In this document: in pieces, positions 7,334 through 14,175 of the stretch
How the letters are laid out: each line of letters starts with the position of its first letter
Numbering within the stretch: the stretch's first letter is position 1
DNA from: a virus
Reading direction: 5' to 3' (one strand)
IMG/VR virus record: IMGVR_UViG_3300034061_005594
Span: 1-37,999 of that record
Length of the DNA stretch: 37,999 bases
Made by a program: the position numbers and the translations under genes
Notes under the pieces: model-generated
What the model saw: only the letters and a program-made list of their open reading frames with translations
Databases searched by the model: none
Told to the model about the DNA's origin: nothing

Positions 7334-9214
7334 ATGGGAGCATTATTAGAATCGGGTCTTGTTGGTAACATTGGTTTGAAACACCTTAAAGTTATCAAGG
7401 AAGATACTATCAACAAATGGGATAAATTAGGATTCCTTGAAGGTCTTAAAGGCCACCTAAAAGAAAACGTAGCTCAGTTATATGAAAACCAAGCTTCTTT
7501 CCTTATCAACGAAGCAACTTCTGATGGATCTTCTGGTTCATTCGAAACTGTTGTATTCCCTATCGTAAGAAGAGTTTTCTCTAAATTATTGGCTAACGAT
7601 ATCGTATCAGTACAAGCTATGAACTTACCTATCGGTAAATTATTCTACTTCGTACCTAAAATCCAAGGATATAACGGAGGTACAAGTCCTTCAGGTAACT
7701 TCAATGCCGGTCAAAGTGGTGAACACTATGCACCTGTAGGAAGCCCAGGTAACTATCCTGGTGACCCAACTACAGGTTACACTGCAGGTAATGGTACTTA
7801 CAATCCTACTTATTCAAAAAATCTTTATGATTTATTCTACGAAGGAAATGAAGCAGGTTTAGATCCAGCTGGTCTTTTCGATTACTCTAAAGGTCGTTGG
7901 TCTGCTATTACAGAAGCCGCAACTGTTATGGTATGGAGTAATAGTGCAGTTGTTTCTGCAACTACACAATACCCAGCAACAACTAATGTTAGAAAGGTTC
8001 TTATTCAAATGTGTGGTTTCCAAGATAGTGGTGTAGGTAAATTAATCGCACCTGATGGAAGTGAAATAGACACTGAAGCATTCTTATCTGATTTAAGAAT
8101 TTATGCTACAGCTGCTCAGGCTTCATCACCCTTCAGTGCAACAACTCCTTGTAATTCAATTTATACTTCTACAGGTGTAAGAAATTCTCTTCTTTTCCGT
8201 GTAGTTACACAACAATATGGTAAAGGTATTGTTCAACCAACATCTACTAATACAAAAACAACTTGGCCTTCAAATGGTGGTGGTACTTACAATGACATTT
8301 GTAATCAAAATGGTTGTATTTTATTAGAGGTTGATTTATCTTGCCCAGTTTGTGTTGAGTGTGATGCAACATCTTTAGATGGTTACACAGGTACTACATT
8401 GACTGGTGGACTTTCAGGTACAGCATTTACTGCAGTATTCAGAAGATATGAAGAACTTGAATTCGAAGATAAAATCGGTGAAGTTTCTTTCGATTTAGAA
8501 TCAGTAACTGTTTCTGTAACTGAAAGAAAATTAAGAGCTCAATGGTCTCCTGAACTTGCTCAAGACGTTGCTGCATTCCATAACATCGATGCTGAAGCTG
8601 AATTAACTGCTCTTCTTTCTGAGCAAGTTGCTGCTGAAATCGATAGAGAAATTCTACGTGACCTTAGAAAAGGCGCTGCTTGGAATTTAAGATGGGATTA
8701 CAACGGATGGAGAAGAATTTCTCAAACAACTTCTTACACTCAAAAAGACTGGAATCAAACACTTATCACAGCTATCAACCAACTTTCAGCTCAAATCCAC
8801 AAATCTACTTTAAGAGGTGGTGCTAACTGGATTGTTGTGTCTTCTGAGGTTTCTGCAATCTTTGATGACTTGGAATACTTCCACGTATCAAATGCTTCTC
8901 CTGACCAAGACCAATACAACATGGGTATTGAAAGAGTAGGTACATTAGCTGGTAGATACCAAGTATATCGTGACCCTTACTTCCCACCTAACCAAGTGTT
9001 AATTGGACACAAAGGTACGTCACTTCTTGATACTGGTTACATCTACGCTCCGTATGTTCCACTTCAATTGACACCTACAATGTATAATCCATTCAACTTT
9101 ACACCAATCAAAGGTATCATGACTAGATACGCCAAAAAAATGGTGAACAACAGGTTCTATGGAAGAATTACTGTTGATGGTGTTAGAACATTCGACTTAC
9201 AAGAATTGAGATAA
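7334..9214 (+). CDS. Major capsid protein (gp23-like)
   Basis: HK97-fold hexamer protein of the head shell; 626 residues against 521 in T4 gp23. The N-terminal 60 residues form a delta-like leader that ends in SFLINE, directly followed by ATSDGSSGS. This is where T4 gp23 is cut after residue 65 ((L/I)xE then Ala), so the mature chain should start at Ala61. The next block, NDIVSVQAMNLPIGKLFYFV, matches the T4 'GVQPMNSPTGQ' region. The C-terminus, YIYAPYVPLQLTP then GIMTRYAKKMVNNRFYG, is typical. A central insertion with Gly/Thr/Ser-rich and Cys-containing loops (about residues 120-370) accounts for the extra length and could be a surface domain. The leader before ATG is very A-rich without Shine-Dalgarno, consistent with strong translation in Bacteroidota. 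A terminator follows. Confidence 0.96.
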   Translation: MGALLESGLVGNIGLKHLKVIKEDTINKWDKLGFLEGLKGHLKENVAQLYENQASFLINEATSDGSSGSFETVVFPIVRRVFSKLLANDIVSVQAMNLPIGKLFYFVPKIQGYNGGTSPSGNFNAGQSGEHYAPVGSPGNYPGDPTTGYTAGNGTYNPTYSKNLYDLFYEGNEAGLDPAGLFDYSKGRWSAITEAATVMVWSNSAVVSATTQYPATTNVRKVLIQMCGFQDSGVGKLIAPDGSEIDTEAFLSDLRIYATAAQASSPFSATTPCNSIYTSTGVRNSLLFRVVTQQYGKGIVQPTSTNTKTTWPSNGGGTYNDICNQNGCILLEVDLSCPVCVECDATSLDGYTGTTLTGGLSGTAFTAVFRRYEELEFEDKIGEVSFDLESVTVSVTERKLRAQWSPELAQDVAAFHNIDAEAELTALLSEQVAAEIDREILRDLRKGAAWNLRWDYNGWRRISQTTSYTQKDWNQTLITAINQLSAQIHKSTLRGGANWIVVSSEVSAIFDDLEYFHVSNASPDQDQYNMGIERVGTLAGRYQVYRDPYFPPNQVLIGHKGTSLLDTGYIYAPYVPLQLTPTMYNPFNFTPIKGIMTRYAKKMVNNRFYGRITVDGVRTFDLQELR

Positions 9215-9236
9215 TCAATCTTAAGTAATACTGACG

Positions 9237-9268
9237 AGAGGGACAAAAACTTGTCCCTCTTTTTTTTT
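9237..9268 (+). terminator. Rho-independent terminator after the capsid gene
   Basis: A perfect 10-bp stem, AGAGGGACAA (9237-9246) with TTGTCCCTCT (9251-9260), with an AAAC loop, followed by eight more T. It lies 22 bases after the capsid stop codon. Confidence 0.9.
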
Positions 9269-9309
9269 ATTAATTAACATAAATAATTGATTTTATGTTC
9301 TTATTTCAT

Positions 9310-9317
9310 ATATTTAT
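9310..9317 (+). promoter_or_regulatory. ATATTTAT box at HNH gene start
   Basis: Exact ATATTTAT only 5 bases before the ATG at 9323, closer than the 12-19 bases seen elsewhere. It may be fortuitous or may give a near-leaderless transcript. Confidence 0.3.
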
Positions 9318-9322
9318 ATTAT

Positions 9323-10003
9323 ATGAAAAGAATAGAATTAGATAAAACCTTTATTGATGAGATTATAAGACTATACAACGAGGAAATGTTGGGTAGTCCA
9401 TCCATATCCGAGAAATTGGGTATAAATAAACATATTGTTTTACGAGTTCTTAAAGAAAACAATATTAAGGTTGGAGTACCAGGGAAAAAGTTCAAAGGTG
9501 GAAAGAAAACAACATACAAAAGAACTTATGAGAAATATAAAGAAAGAAAAACTGAATACCACAAAGAATGGTCAAAACAAAATAGGGAAAAATTAAACGA
9601 ATATCATAAAGAGTGGAGAGAAAAGAATATTGATAAACACAGAGAAACTAAACGTACTTACCAAAAAGAAAAAAGACATACTGACCCCATCTACAAACTA
9701 ATCTCTAATTTCAGAACGGCAATTTATATTGTCTTAAAAGAAAATAAGTTAGACAAATACACTAACTATTTCAATATGGTTGGATATTCTGCTGAACAAC
9801 TAAAAGAACATTTAGAGAAACAATTTAATGATGGTATGAGTTGGGAGAATTATGGTGAATGGCATATTGACCATATTAAACCTATATCTTCATTTGAATT
9901 TGATAGTTCTGACGATGAACAATTCAAAGTGTGTTGGTCTTTGGATAATTTACAACCTATGTGGGGGATTGAGAATATAAAGAAGGGAAATAAGATATTA
10001 TAA
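9323..10003 (+). CDS. HNH homing-type endonuclease
   Basis: Free-standing DNA endonuclease of the HNH superfamily, 226 residues from the ATG at 9323 (frame open from 9287, but that extension is hydrophobic and overlaps the ATATTTAT box). The N-terminal 45 residues look like a helix-turn-helix (PSISEKLGINKHIVLRVLKE). A long Lys/Glu/Tyr-rich basic helix follows (repeated YHKEW-like units near residues 80-115). The HNH motif is C-terminal: WHIDHIKPISSF, then WSLDNLQPMWGIENIKKGNK. Such genes are selfish mobile elements in T4-like phages and often sit beside conserved structural genes, as here after the capsid terminator. The target site cannot be read from the window. Confidence 0.9.
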   Translation: MKRIELDKTFIDEIIRLYNEEMLGSPSISEKLGINKHIVLRVLKENNIKVGVPGKKFKGGKKTTYKRTYEKYKERKTEYHKEWSKQNREKLNEYHKEWREKNIDKHRETKRTYQKEKRHTDPIYKLISNFRTAIYIVLKENKLDKYTNYFNMVGYSAEQLKEHLEKQFNDGMSWENYGEWHIDHIKPISSFEFDSSDDEQFKVCWSLDNLQPMWGIENIKKGNKIL

Positions 10004-10022
10004 TATTTTTATCTAATTACTG

Positions 10023-10030
10023 ATATTTAT
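10023..10030 (+). promoter_or_regulatory. Candidate late promoter box ATATTTAT
   Basis: Exact ATATTTAT 18 bases before the ATG at 10049, in the gap after the HNH gene. Confidence 0.55.
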
Positions 10031-10048
10031 AAGTAAAATACTTTTTAT

Positions 10049-10780
10049 ATGCAAAAGAAACTATATTTCCTAAATGAGGAAGAGAAAAATAGAATATTAA
10101 GTCTACACGAAAGTAGAACAAAAAGTCAATATTTGTTGAGTGAGGCTATTGATAGAAAAACTTTTACAAAGAAGGTGGACGATATATGTACTACAGGAAC
10201 TTATGGTAAAGGTAATTTAACGGATGAAAAAATTAAAAAAGACGCTGAAGTTATGGTAAGAAACTTCACTGGTACTCGTAAAAGTAATGAAAGTCTTAAA
10301 GTTATTGCTGATAATATTAGAAAATTAAATAGTATTGGTAATTATTGTAAGGTAGCAAAAAAATACAAAGAACTTGGTGGACGAGGTTCATCTCTTACAG
10401 ATTGGATGAGAACATTTGTTTTTATGGATAATGCTTGGGAACTATACATTAAACAACCTTTAGAAGAATTAATTAAAAATTCTGAAGCATTAAAAGAAAA
10501 AAGTAATCAAGATTATACCCAAGGGGTTGATGGTACACAAGCTAAAGATAATTCAAACAAAGATTATGCAGCATATGCTGATGCCGCAATAGCAAAATCG
10601 AAAGTAGGTGGTGGAACAAACCAAGTAGCAGGGGGAACAATTTTACCTCAAGTGGTTACACCTGATGTGGTGAAACAATTAAGAACTATGGGGGGATTAA
10701 CTGATACTGCCGCAACATTAACACAGAAAGACATAAACGACCTATATGCCTTATTCTTTCATAATTTACCAAAAAAATAA
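10049..10780 (+). CDS. Putative internal capsid protein with (L)LSE-A cleavage leader
   Basis: Function unknown, 243 residues. The N-terminal 32 residues (helical LNEEEKNRILSLHESR, then QYLLSE followed by AIDRK) resemble the leaders of the next gene and of 12994-13461, and end in the (L/I)xE|A pattern cut by T4-type prohead proteases. After the predicted cut the protein is basic and helical (FTKKVDDICTTGTYGKGN; a DWMRTFVFMDNAWELYIKQP segment), with a Gly/Ala/Thr-rich linker around residues 170-200 and a final helix ending FHNLPKK. Two cysteines lie at about residues 45 and 104. Its own promoter box suggests late expression. The internal-head assignment is inference from the leader. Confidence 0.72.
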   Translation: MQKKLYFLNEEEKNRILSLHESRTKSQYLLSEAIDRKTFTKKVDDICTTGTYGKGNLTDEKIKKDAEVMVRNFTGTRKSNESLKVIADNIRKLNSIGNYCKVAKKYKELGGRGSSLTDWMRTFVFMDNAWELYIKQPLEELIKNSEALKEKSNQDYTQGVDGTQAKDNSNKDYAAYADAAIAKSKVGGGTNQVAGGTILPQVVTPDVVKQLRTMGGLTDTAATLTQKDINDLYALFFHNLPKK

Positions 10781-10790
10781 TTTTATCAAT

Positions 10791-11270
10791 ATGAAAAGAT
10801 TTAATATAACTGAAAGTGATAGAAATGAAATTTTAGATTTACATAGAAAAGCTATGATAAATGAAGCTAGTACTGGGGTACAAGTACCTGTAAGTACCGC
10901 TGAATTGGTTGGTGGAAAGACTGTGGTAAATGCACCTGCAGCTCAAACAACAAATTATACGATTATACAATTACAAGATTTATTAAATCAGAGAGGTTAT
11001 AATCTTGGTAAAGCAGATGGATACTTAGGTAAAAATAGTTTGGCTCAAATACAAGCAGCTTTGACTGCAGCTAAAACATCTCAAGCAAATCTTGCTCAAC
11101 AACAAGCGGCGCAAGCTGTTACAACAACTACTACAACTATATCACCAGTCGCAGGTCTACCAGTACCTCCGGCACAACAATCGAATGAACCTGAAATTAA
11201 GATACCGAAACCATTTGTAAGTGGACAAGTAACTGATAAGTTTGGGACAAATCCATTCCAATTAAAATAA
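10791..11270 (+). CDS. Leader-bearing protein with peptidoglycan-binding-like domain
   Basis: 159 residues from ATG 10791; this start is preferred over 10746 because it removes the overlap with the preceding gene and begins with the recurring leader MKRFNITESDRNEILDLHRK. The leader ends AMINE followed by ASTG, matching the (L/I)xE|A prohead-protease pattern (residue 25). Residues about 58-90, TIIQLQDLLNQRGYNLGKAD then GYLGKNSLAQIQAAL, match the PG_binding_1 repeat (three-helix peptidoglycan-binding domain) in spacing and in the conserved GY...G..DG..G pattern. A Gln/Ala/Thr-rich linker and a Pro-rich end (EIKIPKPFVSGQV) follow. Possible roles are an ejected virion protein that touches the host cell wall, or a non-enzymatic structural repeat. 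No lytic residues are seen. Confidence 0.75.
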   Translation: MKRFNITESDRNEILDLHRKAMINEASTGVQVPVSTAELVGGKTVVNAPAAQTTNYTIIQLQDLLNQRGYNLGKADGYLGKNSLAQIQAALTAAKTSQANLAQQQAAQAVTTTTTTISPVAGLPVPPAQQSNEPEIKIPKPFVSGQVTDKFGTNPFQLK

Positions 11271-11492
11271 TTAATCAGTAATTTCTGATTTACTTAGTAT
11301 TCTAATTGATTTGGATATTACCTCTGATTCACCAAGTGAATAAACACCACTATGATATGCGTGTTTAATTGCTTGTACTAATAGATATATTGCTTGTTCT
11401 TTATCCATTACATCCAATATTGTTTGTAAATGGTCTTCAGTTAATAGTGGGACTGAATTAAATAGTTTTCCGTATATTTTTTCTTCTTCCAT
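11271..11492 (-). CDS. Small hypothetical protein, helical (73 aa)
   Basis: Minus-strand gene filling the gap between two plus-strand genes; its stop abuts the stop of the preceding gene. The sequence is helical and acidic at the N-terminus (MEEEKIYGKLFNSVPLLTED) with a core AIYLLVQAIKHAYHSGVYSL followed by GESEVISKSIRIL. This resembles a short uncharacterised protein type I have seen in other tailed phages (pattern 'll.qAi..a...G.f.l.Eae.i.ka'), but I cannot name a family. Its start lies 2 bases from the ATATTTAT box that serves the opposite-strand gene at 11522. On the sense strand that box reads TATAAATA, so a divergent function is possible. It is probably a real gene. Confidence 0.72.
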   Translation of the reverse strand: MEEEKIYGKLFNSVPLLTEDHLQTILDVMDKEQAIYLLVQAIKHAYHSGVYSLGESEVISKSIRILSKSEITD

Positions 11493-11494
11493 AG

Positions 11495-11502
11495 ATATTT
11501 AT
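11495..11502 (+). promoter_or_regulatory. Candidate late promoter box ATATTTAT
   Basis: Exact ATATTTAT 19 bases before the ATG at 11522. On the opposite strand the overlapping octamer is TATAAATA, directly ahead of the 11492 start. Confidence 0.5.
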
Positions 11503-11521
11503 AGTTAAATTATATTTCATA

Positions 11522-12457
11522 ATGATACGACAAATTGTTGAGAAAATCAAACAAGAATTATTAAAAGAAGCAACCTCGGATGCTTCAGGTTCAAGAGGTT
11601 CTTATGTTATGCCACTTCGACCAGGAAAAAGGATTTTTAGTAAATCTGAGTTGGGTCCTTTTACAGATACTGTGTCAAAATATTTTAGTCAACAGTTAGC
11701 TACAGATAGTTATGATGGTGAAATGGATACACCAAAGAAAGATATTAATAAAATGGAATCTAAAGCAAAAAAGTTATCAATATACCTAAAAAATCATCCA
11801 ATCAGAAATGATGACGATGGTGATGTTATAAATCCCTTTCCTGGGCACGAAGTTGAAAGACCACCGATGGAGGAAACATTACAACCATACACTAAAAAGG
11901 TAAATGAGGCAACATATGGTTATGGGGGAGAATATAATGGCCCTTTGGAAATTGGTATGAAAAAATGGAAGAACAAGTCACTTAAACCCTTTTCAGAATT
12001 TGTAGATTCAGATGTAAATCGTAATAAGTTAAAAAGCACCTTAAAAAACAATATAAAAAGAGTTGTTGGTAAATGGGAAGTGGAGAGTAAAGATATGGAT
12101 ATGGAAATCCACGATGTTCATACAATAAATGAATGGGAATTTGAGGAGGCACCAATATTAACCGAGGATTTGGCCGTGTGGTTTGGTACAAAAAAGAAAC
12201 CCAAGGGGTCATCACAACCAAAAGGACCTTGGGTTAATATATGTAGAAAGGTTGATGGTAAACATCCCCCTTGTGGAAGAAGTGAAGCTGATACAAAGGG
12301 ATATCCCAAATGTAGAGCAGTTGGTGTTGCGGGTAAGATGAGTGATTCACAGAAGCAAGCAGCATGTGCACAGAAACGTAGGGCTGAAAAAAAAGACCCA
12401 AAGGTTGGTACTGGTAACAAACCTACAATGACATCTTACAAACCAAAGAAAAAATAA
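11522..12457 (+). CDS. Putative multi-site processed internal head protein with basic Cys-containing C-terminus
   Basis: 311 residues, function unknown. The leader MIRQIVEKIKQELLKE is followed by ATSDASGS, almost the same junction as the capsid protein (LINE then ATSDGSSGS), so cleavage after residue 16 is likely. Two further matching sites lie inside: KKVNE|ATYGYGG (after 129) and ILTE|DLAVW (after 215). Cutting at all three would release a strongly basic C-terminal piece of about 96 residues (216-311). That piece contains GPWVNICRKVDGKHPPCGRS and GYPKCRAVGVAGKMSDSQKQ and ends in a Lys-rich tail. The C-W/V-N-x-C-x-K...PCGR...YP-x-C pattern recalls DUF5872, a viral domain of unknown function (from memory, unverified). 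A DNA-binding internal protein is the simplest reading. Confidence 0.75.
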   Translation: MIRQIVEKIKQELLKEATSDASGSRGSYVMPLRPGKRIFSKSELGPFTDTVSKYFSQQLATDSYDGEMDTPKKDINKMESKAKKLSIYLKNHPIRNDDDGDVINPFPGHEVERPPMEETLQPYTKKVNEATYGYGGEYNGPLEIGMKKWKNKSLKPFSEFVDSDVNRNKLKSTLKNNIKRVVGKWEVESKDMDMEIHDVHTINEWEFEEAPILTEDLAVWFGTKKKPKGSSQPKGPWVNICRKVDGKHPPCGRSEADTKGYPKCRAVGVAGKMSDSQKQAACAQKRRAEKKDPKVGTGNKPTMTSYKPKKK

Positions 12458-12892
12458 TTATTTAGAAGGGGTTAAATCAGTAATAGATTTAACCTTTTTT
12501 ATTATGTTTTCCAAAGAGTGCTCAATTTGAGACATAATTTGGTCTTCATATTCTTGTCTGATTGTTTCTACTTTTCCATCATACATTTTGGATAATCTAT
12601 CCCAATTTCTATCATTGATTGTTACATCATAATGATAGATGTGATTTGTGATACTTATAGTTCCGTGGTCTAATATACAAAACAAATCAAGTTCAGCATT
12701 TTTGATATATCGTTTTCCACTTAATGGAGCCATTAAGAATTTTGACTCGGGATGTGTAATTAGGGATCGGGCTATAGATAAACACATCTTTTGTGTTTGA
12801 GAAATCTTTTGTTCTTTGGTAGAACTATTTCTATTCCACATTAACCATTTTACATAAATTCGTTTCATTAGACGTTTGATGAATTTTTCCAT
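12458..12892 (-). CDS. Hypothetical protein (144 aa)
   Basis: No family recognised. The N-terminus is basic and amphipathic (MEKFIKRLMKRIYVKWLMWN), the middle is mixed alpha/beta (KMCLSIARSLITHPESKFLM, then GKRYIKNAELDLFCILDHG and TISITNHIYHYDVTIND), and the C-terminus is a charged helix (IRQEYEDQIMSQIEHSLENI). It looks soluble and is not a membrane protein. It converges on the plus-strand gene ending at 12457 with no gap, so the terminator of that gene lies inside the 3' end of this one. Upstream on the sense strand is TATATTTGTAC, which matches the Bacteroidota -7 box TAnnTTTG better than the phage late box. It may therefore be read by host sigma. Confidence 0.72.
   Translation of the reverse strand: MEKFIKRLMKRIYVKWLMWNRNSSTKEQKISQTQKMCLSIARSLITHPESKFLMAPLSGKRYIKNAELDLFCILDHGTISITNHIYHYDVTINDRNWDRLSKMYDGKVETIRQEYEDQIMSQIEHSLENIIKKVKSITDLTPSK
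12470..12500 (+). terminator. Terminator of the 11522 gene, inside the opposing gene
   Basis: 9-bp stem GGTTAAATC (12470-12478) with GATTTAACC (12486-12494), 7-base loop, then T6. It acts for plus-strand transcripts and overlaps the last codons of the minus-strand gene at 12458-12892. Confidence 0.65.
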
Positions 12893-12943
12893 ATTTTTTT
12901 ATTTTTTGATTGAGTACAAATATATGGATTAGAATTGATAAAA

Positions 12944-12974
12944 CAAAAAAAGGTAGAAAAAATTTCTACCTTTT
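12944..12974 (-). terminator. Rho-independent terminator after the tail-protein operon
   Basis: 12-bp stem (12948-12959 with 12963-12974, core GGTAGAAA/TTTCTACC), 3-base loop, flanked on the minus-strand 3' side by a further T run (A run at 12944-12951 on the plus strand). It lies just beyond the stop of the gene at 12994-13461 and ahead of the next minus-strand gene. Confidence 0.75.
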
Positions 12975-12993
12975 ATAATGAAAAAAATATAAA

Positions 12994-13461
12994 TTAACAA
13001 TAAGGTGGTGAACATTTCTTTTCACCATCTAACCCAGGTTTCTTTCCTTTACAAACTTGCACTCCGTAACCATTACTATAAGCACTAGGAAATACCTTAA
13101 ATTTGCCCTTGGCTGCTTTATATCCTCTTGCACATAGTTTTGTACCAGTTTCCTTTTTTCCTTCCATCATAACCATTTCTTCATCATCATAGAATTCATC
13201 AGTATATTCTGTTTCATTCATCATAAAGTCGAATACTTGGTCTAAATTTTCTTTTGCAATAGTAATGTGGTCATCAGCCCAATCGTGTCCACCTTGAAGT
13301 ATTTTTTCTACTTCCATTGGGTCTAATTCCAACAATAGTTGTGCTTGTCTAATCATTTGTTCTAAATTACTGAAGAACATATAGTTTTGTATTTTTCCGT
13401 AATCTTTTTCGTTAACTATTTTTTTAACGAGTTTGTTAAGTTGTGATTCTGTAATTCTCAT
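12994..13461 (-). CDS. Leader-bearing Cys-rich basic protein, putative internal head protein
   Basis: 155 residues of unknown function. The N-terminus MRITESQLNKLVKKIVNE then KDYG has the same ITES-helix-(I/V)NE design as the 10791 gene, so cleavage after Glu18 by the prohead protease is plausible (Lys follows instead of Ala). A helical acidic middle comes next (QMIRQAQLLLELDPMEVEKI; DDEEMVMMEGKKE). The C-terminal 50 residues are basic with four cysteines: TKLCARGYKAAKGKFKVFPS, then GYGVQVCKGKKPG, KKCSPPYC. This 'C.rG..AAk.KFkVyPSAYaN.y...vC.G' pattern recurs in marine T4-like phage proteins as I remember them, without a known function. It is the last gene of a minus-strand unit ending in a terminator. 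Confidence 0.75.
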   Translation of the reverse strand: MRITESQLNKLVKKIVNEKDYGKIQNYMFFSNLEQMIRQAQLLLELDPMEVEKILQGGHDWADDHITIAKENLDQVFDFMMNETEYTDEFYDDEEMVMMEGKKETGTKLCARGYKAAKGKFKVFPSAYSNGYGVQVCKGKKPGLDGEKKCSPPYC

Positions 13462-13467
13462 ATATTT

Positions 13468-13623
13468 TTAATTATTTAATCCGTTAGGTCCTCCTAATGT
13501 TATTGCGTTTAATTGTATTACAGCTTGTCCTTGTCCATTTGTCCAAGTTGGGTGTGGCGCGGAAACTGATGAAATTGTTTCACCTGTTGTACAAGGGCAA
13601 CAAACCACACATATTGTTGATTC
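13468..13623 (-). repeat. 156-bp direct repeat, copy 1
   Basis: Identical to 14176-14331 except one base (C at 13558, T at 14266). It encodes the shared C-terminal segment of the two Cys-rich proteins, including both stop codons. Even third codon positions match, so the two copies were made equal recently. Confidence 0.92.
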
Positions 13624-14145
13624 TGTTCCAGCTGAGAAACCAAATAAACATTCCTCGCATCCATTTTCTAAACTGAAATTTGAATGGATAATTTGGTTAA
13701 GATTTGAAAAATCGTAGTCGGTGTTATAACTAGTTTCACTAACTTGTATAACTTCAAAAACTCTGAAACATTTTGTGTAGGTGGTAAAGTCACCCCTATC
13801 ATTAAATTCAATTTCAGCATATATAACTTGGTCGATAACAGGTATATACCCAAATGTCGAAATTGGGAATACCGGAATAATGGTTCCGTCATCACAAGCA
13901 ACCAAATTAACTATAGTAAAATTATTAACTAAACAATCATAACAAGAAGAATATGTTTCTGTTGTGGCTGTTATTGTACCTAATAGTTCATCAATGTCGG
14001 TAATTTCAAAACAATAATTTATATTATCAGGTGGCGCAGTACCATCAGTTCCGGTTATGAAACTACCTATGGGTATAGATTGTCCACTAAAATTTATACT
14101 TTCTTCATTAGGACCGGTACAAAAAATTGCATTCTTAATTGCCAT
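13468..14145 (-). CDS. Cys-rich tail-type protein, twin A
   Basis: 225 residues, beta-rich by eye, no signal peptide. It begins with the block ESINFSGQSIPIGSFIT, then NYCFEITDI, then SSCYDCLVNN, a variable middle and CEECLFGFSAGTESTICVVC. The last 52 residues (SSVSAPHPTWTNGQGQAV... ending GGPNGLNN) are identical to those of the neighbouring twin at 14176-14844. Ordered Cys pairs (CYDC, CEEC, CVVCCPC) suggest metal sites or structural clusters. Position between leader-bearing and baseplate-region genes, with an ATATTTAT box, points to a late virion component. A fibre tip or surface decoration protein is possible. The DNA of the shared end is nearly identical, indicating recent duplication or gene conversion. 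Confidence 0.78.
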   Translation of the reverse strand: MAIKNAIFCTGPNEESINFSGQSIPIGSFITGTDGTAPPDNINYCFEITDIDELLGTITATTETYSSCYDCLVNNFTIVNLVACDDGTIIPVFPISTFGYIPVIDQVIYAEIEFNDRGDFTTYTKCFRVFEVIQVSETSYNTDYDFSNLNQIIHSNFSLENGCEECLFGFSAGTESTICVVCCPCTTGETISSVSAPHPTWTNGQGQAVIQLNAITLGGPNGLNN

Positions 14146-14161
14146 AATATATTTTTATTTA

Positions 14162-14169
14162 ATAAATAT
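14162..14169 (-). promoter_or_regulatory. Candidate late promoter box (ATATTTAT on minus strand)
   Basis: Reads ATATTTAT on the minus strand, 16 bases before the start at 14145. It sits in a 30-base gap between the twin genes and is followed by TAAATAAAAATATATT, the same leader as at 14861. Confidence 0.6.
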
Positions 14170-14175
14170 CTTTCT

